Source: an uncultured Bacteroidales bacterium
Lineage (GTDB): Bacteria > Bacteroidota > Bacteroidia > Bacteroidales > UBA932
Assembly (NCBI GenBank): GCA_905234775.1
Contig: CAJOJC010000027.1
Coordinates: forward strand, 5,573-22,819
DNA length: 17,247 nucleotides
Direction of reading: 5' to 3'
The notes under the pieces are model-generated. The model saw only the letters and a program-made list of their open reading frames with translations, had not been told where the DNA came from and did no database searches. The position numbers and the translations under genes were made by a program. Of this stretch, positions 1 to 6,675 are shown one piece after another. Numbering within the stretch: position 1 is the stretch's first letter; each line of letters begins with the position of its first letter.

Positions 1-747
1 CAGGCCGATGAACGAGCCGACCTCGATCATATCGGGCAGTATGACGTGGGTGGCGCCTCCGAGCTTCTCGACTCCCGTGACAGTGATCAGGTTCGAACCG
101 ATTCCCTCGATTCGCGCGCCCATGGCCACGAGCATCTTGCTGAGCTGCTGGACGTACGGTTCGCAGGCCGCGTTGTAGATGGTGGTCGTGCCCTGCGCGA
201 GGGTCGCTGCCATCACTATGTTCGCCGTGCCGGTGACGGAGGCCTCATCGAGGAGCATGTAGCTGCCGCTCAGACCCTTGGGCGCCGTGAGGTGATATGC
301 TTTCACCGCCGAATCGTAGACGTAGGATGCTCCGAGCTTGACGAAGCCTTCGATGTGGGTATCGATCCTGCGGCGGCCGATCTTGTCTCCGCCGGGCTTG
401 GGGAAGTAGGCCTCTCCATAGCGGGCGAGCAGCGGGCCCGAAATCATCACCGAGCCTCGAAGGGCCGCGCATTTCTTGACGAATTCCTGGCTGCGGATGT
501 ATTCGAGGTTGATGTCGGCGGCCTTGAAGGTGTAGTCGCCCTTCGCGTGGCGCGTGACCTCGACTCCCATGCCCTTGAGCAGGTCGATGAGATTGAGCGT
601 ATCGAGAATTTCGGGGACGTTTGACATCCTCACGGGCTCGGCGGTCAGAAGCACGGCGCTGAGCACTTCGAGCGCTTCATTTTTCGCGCCCTGGGGAGTG
701 ATTGAGCCGCTGAGCTTGCGGCCTCCTTCGATTATAAATGAACTCAT
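1..747 (-). CDS. murA: UDP-N-acetylglucosamine 1-carboxyvinyltransferase (MurA), C-terminus beyond the window
   Basis: First committed step of peptidoglycan synthesis in the cytoplasm: transfers enolpyruvate from PEP to UDP-GlcNAc. I translated the minus strand from the ATG at 747; the frame stays open for 249 codons to base 1, so roughly the first 60% of a protein of about 430 residues is present. It begins MSSFIIEGGRKLSGSI. The substrate-binding Lys22-Asn23 pair is in GAKNEAL, and the catalytic loop is PKPGGDKIGRRRIDTH at about residues 116-131. In E. coli this loop carries Cys115, the residue alkylated by fosfomycin; here the position is Asp121, as in mycobacterial and chlamydial MurA, which predicts a fosfomycin-insensitive enzyme. 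The gene starts 5 nt after the murB stop and is the third gene of aspS-murB-murA. Family identity is certain; the 3' end is not visible. Confidence 0.95.
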   Translation of the reverse strand, partial: MSSFIIEGGRKLSGSITPQGAKNEALEVLSAVLLTAEPVRMSNVPEILDTLNLIDLLKGMGVEVTRHAKGDYTFKAADINLEYIRSQEFVKKCAALRGSVMISGPLLARYGEAYFPKPGGDKIGRRRIDTHIEGFVKLGASYVYDSAVKAYHLTAPKGLSGSYMLLDEASVTGTANIVMAATLAQGTTTIYNAACEPYVQQLSKMLVAMGARIEGIGSNLITVTGVEKLGGATHVILPDMIEVGSFIGL

Positions 748-752
748 AGTGG

Positions 753-1766
753 TTAGATGTGTTCTACTTCGGGATGGAGCTCTACTCCGAATTTCGCGCG
801 CACGGCGTCGATGACTTCCTGCTCGAGCGCTAGTATCTCTGCGGGAGCGGCCTCCCCGCTGGCGTTGACTATCACGAGCGGCTGCTTCTCGTAGACGGCC
901 GCGCCTCCCTTTCGTACGCCCTTGAACCCGCACTGCTCGATCATCCATGCGGCCGGGACCTTCACGAACCCGCCTTCGAGCAGGTAGTGGGGCACGGTCT
1001 CATAGCCTTCCGCGATTCGGGCGAACTGCGCCGCGGAGACGACCGGATTCTTGAAGAAGCTGCCGGCGCTGCCGATCTCTTCGGGATCCGGGAGCTTCTC
1101 GCGGCGTATGCGGATTATCTCCTCGCGCACCTCGGTCGGGCTTTTCGGCTCGCGCCCTTCGAATATCTTCTTCAGGGCGCCATATTCGATCTTCGGCCGC
1201 GGTTCGCGCGAGAGCCTGAAGAGCACGCCCGTGATTATGTAGCGGCCCTTGAATTCGGGGTCCTTGAACAGTGAATCGCGGTAACCATAGCGGAGCTCAT
1301 GGACCTTGAAGGCCGTCTTATCGCGAGTCTGGAGGTCGAAGCAGGTCACTCCGGCGATCACGTCCTTCGCCTCGACGCCATAAGCGCCGATGTTCTGGAC
1401 TGCGGCCGCGCCGACCGTGCCGGGGATGAGGGAGAGATTCTCCATACCCCACAGGCCGTCGGAGCAGGTCTTCGCGACCAGGTCGTCCCATTTCACGCCG
1501 GAGCCCACGGCGAGCGGCACCTCGTCTGCGCCGGCATCAAAGTACTTGACGTAATTGATGCAGGAGCGAAGGACCGTTCCGGGAAAGTCCTTGGTGAAAA
1601 GCAGATTCGAGCCTTCTCCCATACTGAGAAGGGGTTGAGGCAGGGAGTCGAAATCTATCGACTTAAGGTCCTCTATCGTATCATACTCGATATAGCAGGC
1701 GCAGGACACCTTCATTCGGAAAGTGTTCTGCGCGCTGAGATCGTAATGCTCGGACCTTCTTATCAT
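753..1766 (-). CDS. murB: UDP-N-acetylenolpyruvoylglucosamine reductase (MurB), type I
   Basis: NADPH- and FAD-dependent reduction of the MurA product to UDP-MurNAc, in the cytoplasm. The 337 residues match the E. coli-type (342 aa) enzyme throughout. The FAD-binding segment GEGSNLLF is at about 50-57, LIPGTVGAAAVQNIGAYG at 113-130, and GYRDS at 161-165 supplies the active-site Arg163. GSAGSFFKNP at 232-241 carries the proton-donating Ser236, and Glu334 in the C-terminal HPEVE is the conserved acid. The start ATG lies 6 nt after the aspS stop, and the gene ends 5 nt before murA, so the two consecutive UDP-MurNAc enzymes are cotranscribed, with the reductase gene first. Nothing in the reading frame is unusual. 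Confidence 0.97.
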   Translation of the reverse strand: MIRRSEHYDLSAQNTFRMKVSCACYIEYDTIEDLKSIDFDSLPQPLLSMGEGSNLLFTKDFPGTVLRSCINYVKYFDAGADEVPLAVGSGVKWDDLVAKTCSDGLWGMENLSLIPGTVGAAAVQNIGAYGVEAKDVIAGVTCFDLQTRDKTAFKVHELRYGYRDSLFKDPEFKGRYIITGVLFRLSREPRPKIEYGALKKIFEGREPKSPTEVREEIIRIRREKLPDPEEIGSAGSFFKNPVVSAAQFARIAEGYETVPHYLLEGGFVKVPAAWMIEQCGFKGVRKGGAAVYEKQPLVIVNASGEAAPAEILALEQEVIDAVRAKFGVELHPEVEHI

Positions 1767-1772
1767 CGGGGG

Positions 1773-3527
1773 CTATTCTTTGACGGTAGAGGCGAGGCAG
1801 AGCTCGTCCATCTGGACCTGGTCGATCTTGCTCGGGGAGTCTATCATCACGTCGCGGCCCTGGTTGTTCTTCGGGAACGCGATATAGTCGCGGATCGTTT
1901 CCTGGCCGCCGAACAGGGCGCAGACGCGGTCGAAACCGAACGCCAGTCCTCCGTGGGGCGGAGCGCCGAACTTGAAGGCGTTGATGATGAAGCCGAACTT
2001 GTATTCGGCGTCTTCCTTGCTGATGCCGAGTACCTCGAACATGCGCTCCTGCATCGCGGCTTCATGAATACGGATACTGCCGCCTCCGAGCTCCGTGCCG
2101 TTCAGGACGAAGTCGTAGGCATTGGCGCAGACGCGCTCGAGATCCTCTTTCTTATCGCTGTAGAACCACTTTTCGTGCTCCGGCTTAGGCGCGGTGAACG
2201 GGTGGTGCATGGCGTAGAAACGGCCGTCTTCCTCGCTCCATTCGAGCAGAGGGAAGTCCACTATCCACAGCGGGGCGAAGACGTGCGGGTCCCTCAGGCC
2301 GAGCCTGTTACCCATCTCGATACGCAGCACGCCGAGCTGGGTCTGGGTCTTGCGCTTAGGGCCGCAGAGCACGAGGATGAGGTCGCCCGTCTTGGCTTGC
2401 AGTTTGTCGGCGATTGCTTTGAGCTGCTCGGGAGTATAGAATTTATCTACGCTGGACTTGATTGTTCCGTCGGGGTTGAGCTTGATGTAGACAAGGCCCT
2501 TTGCGCCGACCTGAGGGCGCTTGACCCATTCGGTCAGTTCATCGAGCTGCTTGCGGGTATACTCCGCGCAGCCCTCGGCGTTGATGGCGCCTACATACTC
2601 GGCGCTGTCGAAGACGGAGAAGCCTACGCCCTGAGTCAGTTTGGTGATTTCGTGGATCTTCATTCCGAAGCGGATGTCCGGCTTATCGGAACCGTAGTTA
2701 TCCATCGCGTCGTACCAGCTCATACGTGGGAGGGGGTTAGGGATATCTACTCCGAGGGCGTTCTTGAACATCTGCCTCATCATACCCTCGAAGGTATTGA
2801 GGACGTCTTCCTGCTCGACAAAGGACATCTCGCAGTCTATCTGCGTAAACTCGGGCTGACGGTCTGCACGGAGGTCTTCGTCGCGGAAGCAGCGGACAAT
2901 CTGGAAATAGCGGTCGTAGCCGGCTACCATCAGAAGCTGCTTGAAGGTCTGAGGACTCTGAGGAAGAGCATAGAACTGGCCGGGGTTCATACGTGAAGGG
3001 ACCACGAAGTCACGGGCGCCTTCAGGGGTCGACTTGATGAGGTACGGGGTTTCAATCTCCATGAAGCCCTGAGCGTCGAGATAAGTCCTGATCTCCTGCG
3101 CGAGGCGATGGCGGAGAGCCAGTGCGCGCTGGAGCGGCGGCCTGCGGAGGTCGAGGTAGCGGTATTTAGCGCGCAGATCCTCTCCGCCGTCGCTGTTCTC
3201 CTCGATGGTGAAGGGAGGAGTAACGGATTTATTCAAAATATTGATTGTGGCGACTTTAATCTCAATTTCGCCGGTAGGGATCTTCGGATTTTTGCTCTGG
3301 CGCTCCAGAACCTCTCCGGTCACCTGGATTACGAACTCACGGCCGAGCGACTCGGCAGTCTCTACGAGCTGCGGGTCGGCGGCGCCGTCGATTACGAGCT
3401 GGGTGATTCCATAACGGTCGCGGAGGTCGATGAAGGTCATTCCTCCGAGTTTGCGGGATTTCGCGAGGGTAACTGTTTTACCTTTGTCGGCGAGCCTCAG
3501 TTCGCCGCAAGTTTTGCTCCTGTACAT
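1773..3527 (-). CDS. aspS: Aspartate--tRNA ligase (AspRS)
   Basis: Class II aminoacyl-tRNA synthetase charging tRNA-Asp. I place the start at the ATG at 3527 (584 aa, near the bacterial size of about 590) because the protein then opens [11 protein letters not shown], the usual AspRS N-terminus; an in-frame upstream ATG at 3602 would add 25 unconserved residues and would lie upstream of the predicted transcription start. The N-terminal OB-fold anticodon-binding domain spans about 1-105. The class II core includes [11 protein letters not shown] (190-200), motif 2 [18 protein letters not shown] (214-231) and motif 3 GLAFGFDR (527-534). A GAD-type insertion lies at about 285-425, as expected for the bacterial form. 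The upstream sequence is AT-rich (CAATTATATATATG) with no Shine-Dalgarno. It heads the aspS-murB-murA operon. Confidence 0.96.
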   Translation of the reverse strand: MYRSKTCGELRLADKGKTVTLAKSRKLGGMTFIDLRDRYGITQLVIDGAADPQLVETAESLGREFVIQVTGEVLERQSKNPKIPTGEIEIKVATINILNKSVTPPFTIEENSDGGEDLRAKYRYLDLRRPPLQRALALRHRLAQEIRTYLDAQGFMEIETPYLIKSTPEGARDFVVPSRMNPGQFYALPQSPQTFKQLLMVAGYDRYFQIVRCFRDEDLRADRQPEFTQIDCEMSFVEQEDVLNTFEGMMRQMFKNALGVDIPNPLPRMSWYDAMDNYGSDKPDIRFGMKIHEITKLTQGVGFSVFDSAEYVGAINAEGCAEYTRKQLDELTEWVKRPQVGAKGLVYIKLNPDGTIKSSVDKFYTPEQLKAIADKLQAKTGDLILVLCGPKRKTQTQLGVLRIEMGNRLGLRDPHVFAPLWIVDFPLLEWSEEDGRFYAMHHPFTAPKPEHEKWFYSDKKEDLERVCANAYDFVLNGTELGGGSIRIHEAAMQERMFEVLGISKEDAEYKFGFIINAFKFGAPPHGGLAFGFDRVCALFGGQETIRDYIAFPKNNQGRDVMIDSPSKIDQVQMDELCLASTVKE

Positions 3528-3572
3528 ATATATAATTGTGTTTGCTTTCAGTTTTACGCCCCGGTTCAGGCC

Positions 3573-3586
3573 CTGGACGTGTCCAG
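3573..3586. repeat. 6-bp inverted repeat at the predicted aspS transcription start
   Basis: CTGGAC-gt-GTCCAG, a perfect 6-bp inverted repeat with a 2-nt centre, begins 4 nt downstream of the aspS -7 box. It would sit at the extreme 5' end of the aspS message or overlap the start point. It could be an operator for a dimeric regulator, a 5'-end stabilising hairpin, or chance. Confidence 0.4.
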
Positions 3587-3590
3587 TCTC

Positions 3591-3598
3591 CAAATTTA
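3591..3598 (-). promoter_or_regulatory. Predicted -7 promoter element of aspS-murB-murA
   Basis: The minus strand reads TAAATTTG, matching the Bacteroidota -7 consensus TAnnTTTG. Transcription would start near 3585, giving a leader of about 58 nt before the ATG at 3527. By eye I find only three TAnnTTTG matches on the minus strand in the window, all directly upstream of a gene or operon (here, cdaA and the serine hydrolase). A -33 TTG at the usual spacing of 19-21 nt is not clear; the nearest TTG is 12 nt away. Confidence 0.6.
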
Positions 3599-3612
3599 GC
3601 AATTATTTGGCA

Positions 3613-3666
3613 ATAAAAGTTGGCACATCTCCCTACACCGGGATAGGGAGATGTGCCAACTTTTAT
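3613..3666 (-). terminator. Intrinsic terminator after dapF (perfect 23-bp stem)
   Basis: Arms 3613-3635 and 3644-3666 are perfect reverse complements over 23 bp, with an 8-nt loop (caccggga). Read on the minus strand, the stem opens with the dapF stop codon region, has a GC-rich middle and ends in TTTTAT, the form of a rho-independent terminator. It separates dapF from the aspS promoter. With A/T tracts on both sides it could work in both directions, though no plus-strand gene approaches it. The stem is unusually long and perfect. Confidence 0.85.
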
Positions 3667-4766
3667 TCTTTCGCGTACAATTTTGCCGGGCCGGTAAGGT
3701 AGACCTCGGTGAAGCCTACAACGGTGTCGCCAGCGTAGACTGGCTTGAATTCTACCTGAAGATCGTCCTGCCGCGCGCGAACCGGAACGATGATACGGCC
3801 GTCTTCCTCGCGCCAGGCGTGGGGATGTTGTTCGTCACCGGCCGAACCAAGCCAAGCCGCAATTGCAGAGGCCGTGATTCCAGTACCGCAGGCGAGAGTT
3901 TCTCCCTCGACGCCCTTTTCGAAGGTCCTTACTACCAGGCGGTTAGGCTCAGCCTTGACAAAATTCGCATTCGCGCCTACCGGGGCGAAAACCGGATCCC
4001 AGCGATAGCGCTTTCCCTCCTCGTCCATATTTAATCCCTCGACTTCGGGGACGAATTTCACGAAGTGACGAGTTCCAGTATCCACGAACCAGCCGTCCAG
4101 GACGGGGCAGAAGATATGAACATCGGTCATGCGGATTTTGACGGTCTTGATGACGCCATCGACGGAAGGGCCCCCGATCGGGTCGGGGGTGACAGGTGAA
4201 TTATCGGGGGTGACGGCGAGGATTTGTCCGGTATGGGGGCCGTCGCCGGCTTCGAAGTGGTAGACATTACCGTCGGCGGGCTTGATGCCGAGGTGATCGG
4301 CGAAGGCCACTATGCAGCGGCCGCCGTTACCGCACATCATGCCGCCAGTGCCATCCGGATTAAAGAACGCCATCTCGAAATCGCAGCGCTCGGAAGGCAG
4401 AAGCATCATCATGCCGTCGGTCTTGAAGTGGGCGCAGAGATCCTGGACGTACGCTTCCCATGGCGAAGCTCCGCCGTGACAGCAGTGGTGTCCGCCGCCA
4501 CCGTGGCAGCAGTGATGCTCCTCTTCATGATGGTGACAACCGCAATCATGCTCGCCCTTTTCGCAGGTGCAGGGCTCGCCTTCCTGGCAGCCGCATTCAC
4601 ACTCGGATTTATCACACGTGCACGGCTCGCCTTCCTGGCAGCCGCACTCGCACTTTTCGTCACAGCCCCCTTCGGGCTGCGCGGCCTGTTCCATTTCGTT
4701 TATTATTTCGCGCCCGTCGAGAACGACGAAGTTGTTTCCGGCGCCTGAATAAAGATAAAAGGTCAT
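3663..4766 (-). CDS. dapF: Diaminopimelate epimerase (DapF) with a Cys/His-rich metal-binding-like insert
   Basis: Cofactor-independent two-base epimerase converting LL-DAP to meso-DAP, the last step before lysine synthesis and Mur ligase use. The 367 residues exceed the usual 270-280. The catalytic core is intact: SGAGNNFVVLDGRE (7-20), FNPDGTGGMMCGNGGRC (135-151) with catalytic Cys145, and LACGTG (291-296) with catalytic Cys293. Between the first strand and the segment LCAHFKTDG (110-118) lies an insert, about 24-100, with 17 Cys and 10 His: two 17-residue units starting CECGCQEGEPCTC (39-55 and 56-72), then HDCGCHHHEEEHHCCH and a second HHCCHGG. The frame is open and family-like on both sides, so the insert is genuine. 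I know of no DapF with such a domain; metal storage, delivery or thiol protection are guesses. The start ATGA overlaps the stop of the aminotransferase gene, and a terminator follows the gene directly. Confidence 0.96.
   Translation of the reverse strand: MTFYLYSGAGNNFVVLDGREIINEMEQAAQPEGGCDEKCECGCQEGEPCTCDKSECECGCQEGEPCTCEKGEHDCGCHHHEEEHHCCHGGGGHHCCHGGASPWEAYVQDLCAHFKTDGMMMLLPSERCDFEMAFFNPDGTGGMMCGNGGRCIVAFADHLGIKPADGNVYHFEAGDGPHTGQILAVTPDNSPVTPDPIGGPSVDGVIKTVKIRMTDVHIFCPVLDGWFVDTGTRHFVKFVPEVEGLNMDEEGKRYRWDPVFAPVGANANFVKAEPNRLVVRTFEKGVEGETLACGTGITASAIAAWLGSAGDEQHPHAWREEDGRIIVPVRARQDDLQVEFKPVYAGDTVVGFTEVYLTGPAKLYAKE
4464..4517 (-). repeat. 27-bp tandem repeat in dapF coding HHCCHGG-type units
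   Basis: Two adjacent 27-bp units (4491-4517 and 4464-4490) encode HHCCHGGGG and HHCCHGGAS. The bases coding HHCCHGG are nearly identical between the two copies, suggesting duplication within the insert. Confidence 0.75.
4551..4652 (-). repeat. 51-bp tandem repeat in dapF coding the Cys-rich units
   Basis: Units 4602-4652 and 4551-4601 align without gaps at 42 of 51 positions and share a 23-nt identical core. They encode CECGCQEGEPCTC followed by DKSE or EKGE. Most differences leave the Cys residues unchanged, which points to an in-frame duplication kept under selection for cysteines. Confidence 0.85.
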
Positions 4767-5899
4767 AACAATGATGCTAACAGTTTAATTCCGGGCTCCA
4801 TGCGCTCCTTGTCGAGGAACGAGAAATTGAGCCTCATGGTATTTCGGTGTGAGCCGTCGACATAGAAGAATGAACCGGCTACGTAAGCCACTCCGGCTGC
4901 GAGGGCGCGGTCGTACAGGGCGACAGTGTCATATCCCTCGGGGAGAGTGACGAATAAAAACAGGCCTCCTTCCGGATGAGTCCAGCTGACTCCGGCGGGC
5001 ATATACTTTTCCAACAGTCCCAACAGATAGTCGCGCTTGTCGCGATATAATTCAATCGTGTGGGCAAGATTCTTATCGAGTTCGCCGCCAGCCATAAACT
5101 CTGCGGCCATGTACTGGTCCATGATAGGCGGACACAGATCGAGCGCCTGCTTGCAGACATAAATCTGGTCGAGCAGTTCGGGCGCGCCGATGACCCAACC
5201 GAGGCGGAAGCCTGGCGCCATTATTTTCGAGAAACTGCCGAGATGAAGCGTCCGCTCAGGCGCTAGCGAGTAGATAGTCGCTACAGGCTCGCCTTCGTAG
5301 CGAAGCTCGCGATAAGGGCTGTCTTCCACGATCAGGAAGTCGTACTTGCGCGCAAGGTCTGCCAGTTCCTTTCGCTGAGCCAGGGTCATAGTCTGACCGC
5401 TCGGGTTCTGGAAGTCCGGAATGGCGTAGAAGAACTTTGCCTTCTGGCCGGAAGCCAGATATTCATCGATTTTATCGATATCAATCCCAACCACCTTTGC
5501 CCGGTAGCTCTTGAAAGATTGAATAGCCCCGAGATATGTTGGGTTGGTAGTAAGAATTACGTCACCGGGGTCGATAAGGATTCGAGTACATACGTCGATG
5601 CCCTGCTGGGACGAAGTCGTAATTTGGATATTCTCTACTGGAACGCCGTAACGCTTGGATATTGCCTCGCGCAGCTCCGGCACTCCCTGTGTGGCACCAT
5701 ACTGCAGGGCCTTTGCCCCGTATTTATGGAGCACTTCAGCAGAAAGCCTCTCGATAGTCTCCAGAGGGAAAGTCTCGGCCGAGGGATAACCGCCCGCAAA
5801 GGAATAAATCTGCGAGAGGTCTACCTTCCGGAAGATTTCCCTTACCGGAGAGCGCATGAACGTGCCCGTATCGGCCGAAAGATATTTTTTATAGTCCAT
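4763..5899 (-). CDS. PLP-dependent class I/II aminotransferase, LysN/MocR-like; probable N-succinyl-DAP aminotransferase by context
   Basis: Fold-type I aminotransferase, 378 aa, closest in style to 2-aminoadipate aminotransferase (LysN) and the catalytic half of MocR proteins. Visible motifs: SFAGGYPSAETFP (33-45), QYGATQG (66-72), the cofactor-contacting QNPSG (164-168), VEDSPYREL (191-199) with Asp193 binding the pyridine nitrogen, GSFSK with Schiff-base Lys225, and MRLNFS with the substrate carboxylate-binding Arg356. There is no N-terminal GntR-type DNA-binding domain, so it is not a MocR regulator. It sits between dapD and dapF, where the pathway needs an aminotransferase to make N-succinyl-LL-DAP, so I infer a DapC role. 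The family match alone cannot prove the substrate; acting on aromatic or branched-chain amino acids is the main alternative. It starts 2 nt after dapD and overlaps dapF by 4 nt. Confidence 0.92.
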   Translation of the reverse strand: MDYKKYLSADTGTFMRSPVREIFRKVDLSQIYSFAGGYPSAETFPLETIERLSAEVLHKYGAKALQYGATQGVPELREAISKRYGVPVENIQITTSSQQGIDVCTRILIDPGDVILTTNPTYLGAIQSFKSYRAKVVGIDIDKIDEYLASGQKAKFFYAIPDFQNPSGQTMTLAQRKELADLARKYDFLIVEDSPYRELRYEGEPVATIYSLAPERTLHLGSFSKIMAPGFRLGWVIGAPELLDQIYVCKQALDLCPPIMDQYMAAEFMAGGELDKNLAHTIELYRDKRDYLLGLLEKYMPAGVSWTHPEGGLFLFVTLPEGYDTVALYDRALAAGVAYVAGSFFYVDGSHRNTMRLNFSFLDKERMEPGIKLLASLL

Positions 5900-5901
5900 T
5901 T

Positions 5902-6675
5902 TTATCTCAATACGTCCTCAAGACGAACGGAACCGTCAGTTTTTTCGTCACGATATTTGACGATTACCGGGCAATAGAGAGAAACTCCAAGTTCCGCTCC
6001 GGGGCCCTTTTTCATCGGTCGTGAGCCGCTAACTACCACCGCTCCACGTGGAACAACAACCCTTCCATCCTCATTGCGAGGGACGAAATCTCCGGTAGTG
6101 CTGTCGAAGAGCGGAGTTGCGGAAGTGATGATTACACCAGATCCTATCACGGCATTCTCCTGGACGATAGTTCCTTCGTAGATTCCGCAGTTGCCTCCGA
6201 TGAAGGCGTTGTCTTCAATGATGGTGGGCATTGCTCCCGCAGGCTCCAGAACGCCTCCGATCTGAGTCGAAGCGGAGATGTGGATGTGGCGGCCAACCTG
6301 GGCGCAGCTGCCGATTGTTACGTGGGAATCGACCATAGTTCCTTCGCCTACGTAGGCGCCGGCGTTGATGTAGGCCGGCGGCATCACTATAGCGCCCGGA
6401 GCGAGATACGCTCCGCGCCTGATGCTGCTGCCGCCCGGCACGATCCTTACGCCGTCGGCGGCGGTAAACTTACGGACCGGGAAGGTCTCTTTGTCGAAGA
6501 AACTGAACTGGCCCTGGCTCATGTCGGCAATCGCGCCAAGCTTAAAGCCGGCAAGGATTACTTCCTTGACCCATTTGTTGACGACCCACTTGCCGTCGAT
6601 CTTTTCAGCGACCCTGACCTCACCCTTTTCGAGTTGATCCAGAGTCTGGAGGAATTTATCTAACGTTATTTCCAT
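5902..6675 (-). CDS. dapD: 2,3,4,5-tetrahydropyridine-2,6-dicarboxylate N-succinyltransferase (DapD)
   Basis: Transfers succinyl from succinyl-CoA to tetrahydrodipicolinate, which commits the pathway to the succinylase branch. The 257 residues (E. coli 274) show the N-terminal helical region, then FPVRKF and VRIVPGGSSIRRGAYL. A left-handed beta-helix of hexapeptide repeats follows from about residue 83 to 195, including YVGEGTMVDSHVTIGSCAQVG and GGVLEPAGAMPTIIEDNAFIG. The C-terminal cap VSLYCPVIVKYRD corresponds to the E. coli SLYCAVIVKKVD. The match is to succinyl- rather than acetyl-type DapD/DapH, which are shorter and arranged differently. The start overlaps the end of dapA by 10 nt, suggesting translational coupling. 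Confidence 0.96.
   Translation of the reverse strand: MEITLDKFLQTLDQLEKGEVRVAEKIDGKWVVNKWVKEVILAGFKLGAIADMSQGQFSFFDKETFPVRKFTAADGVRIVPGGSSIRRGAYLAPGAIVMPPAYINAGAYVGEGTMVDSHVTIGSCAQVGRHIHISASTQIGGVLEPAGAMPTIIEDNAFIGGNCGIYEGTIVQENAVIGSGVIITSATPLFDSTTGDFVPRNEDGRVVVPRGAVVVSGSRPMKKGPGAELGVSLYCPVIVKYRDEKTDGSVRLEDVLR

Noticed and set aside
1299..2996. Plus-strand open frame of 565 codons opposite aspS and murB
   Set aside because: It crosses two unrelated minus-strand genes that both have full family motifs; no domain or promoter supports it.
3479..3486. Plus-strand TACCTTTG inside aspS as an antisense promoter
   Set aside because: It matches TAnnTTTG but has no TTG at 19-21 nt and no plus-strand gene downstream.
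3528..3602. N-terminal extension of AspRS by 25 residues
   Set aside because: The family N-terminus begins at the downstream ATG, and the extension would start upstream of the predicted transcription start.
4224..4748. Plus-strand 174-codon frame with hydrophobic, membrane-like stretches
   Set aside because: The hydrophobic Ala/Leu/Met runs are the reverse complement of the Cys/His/Glu-rich dapF insert; the dapF frame is family-like on both sides, so the sense strand is minus.
4763..5899. Aminotransferase as evidence for the alpha-aminoadipate lysine pathway
   Set aside because: The same operon encodes DapA, DapB, DapD, DapE and DapF, so lysine is made through diaminopimelate; the LysN resemblance is one of family only.
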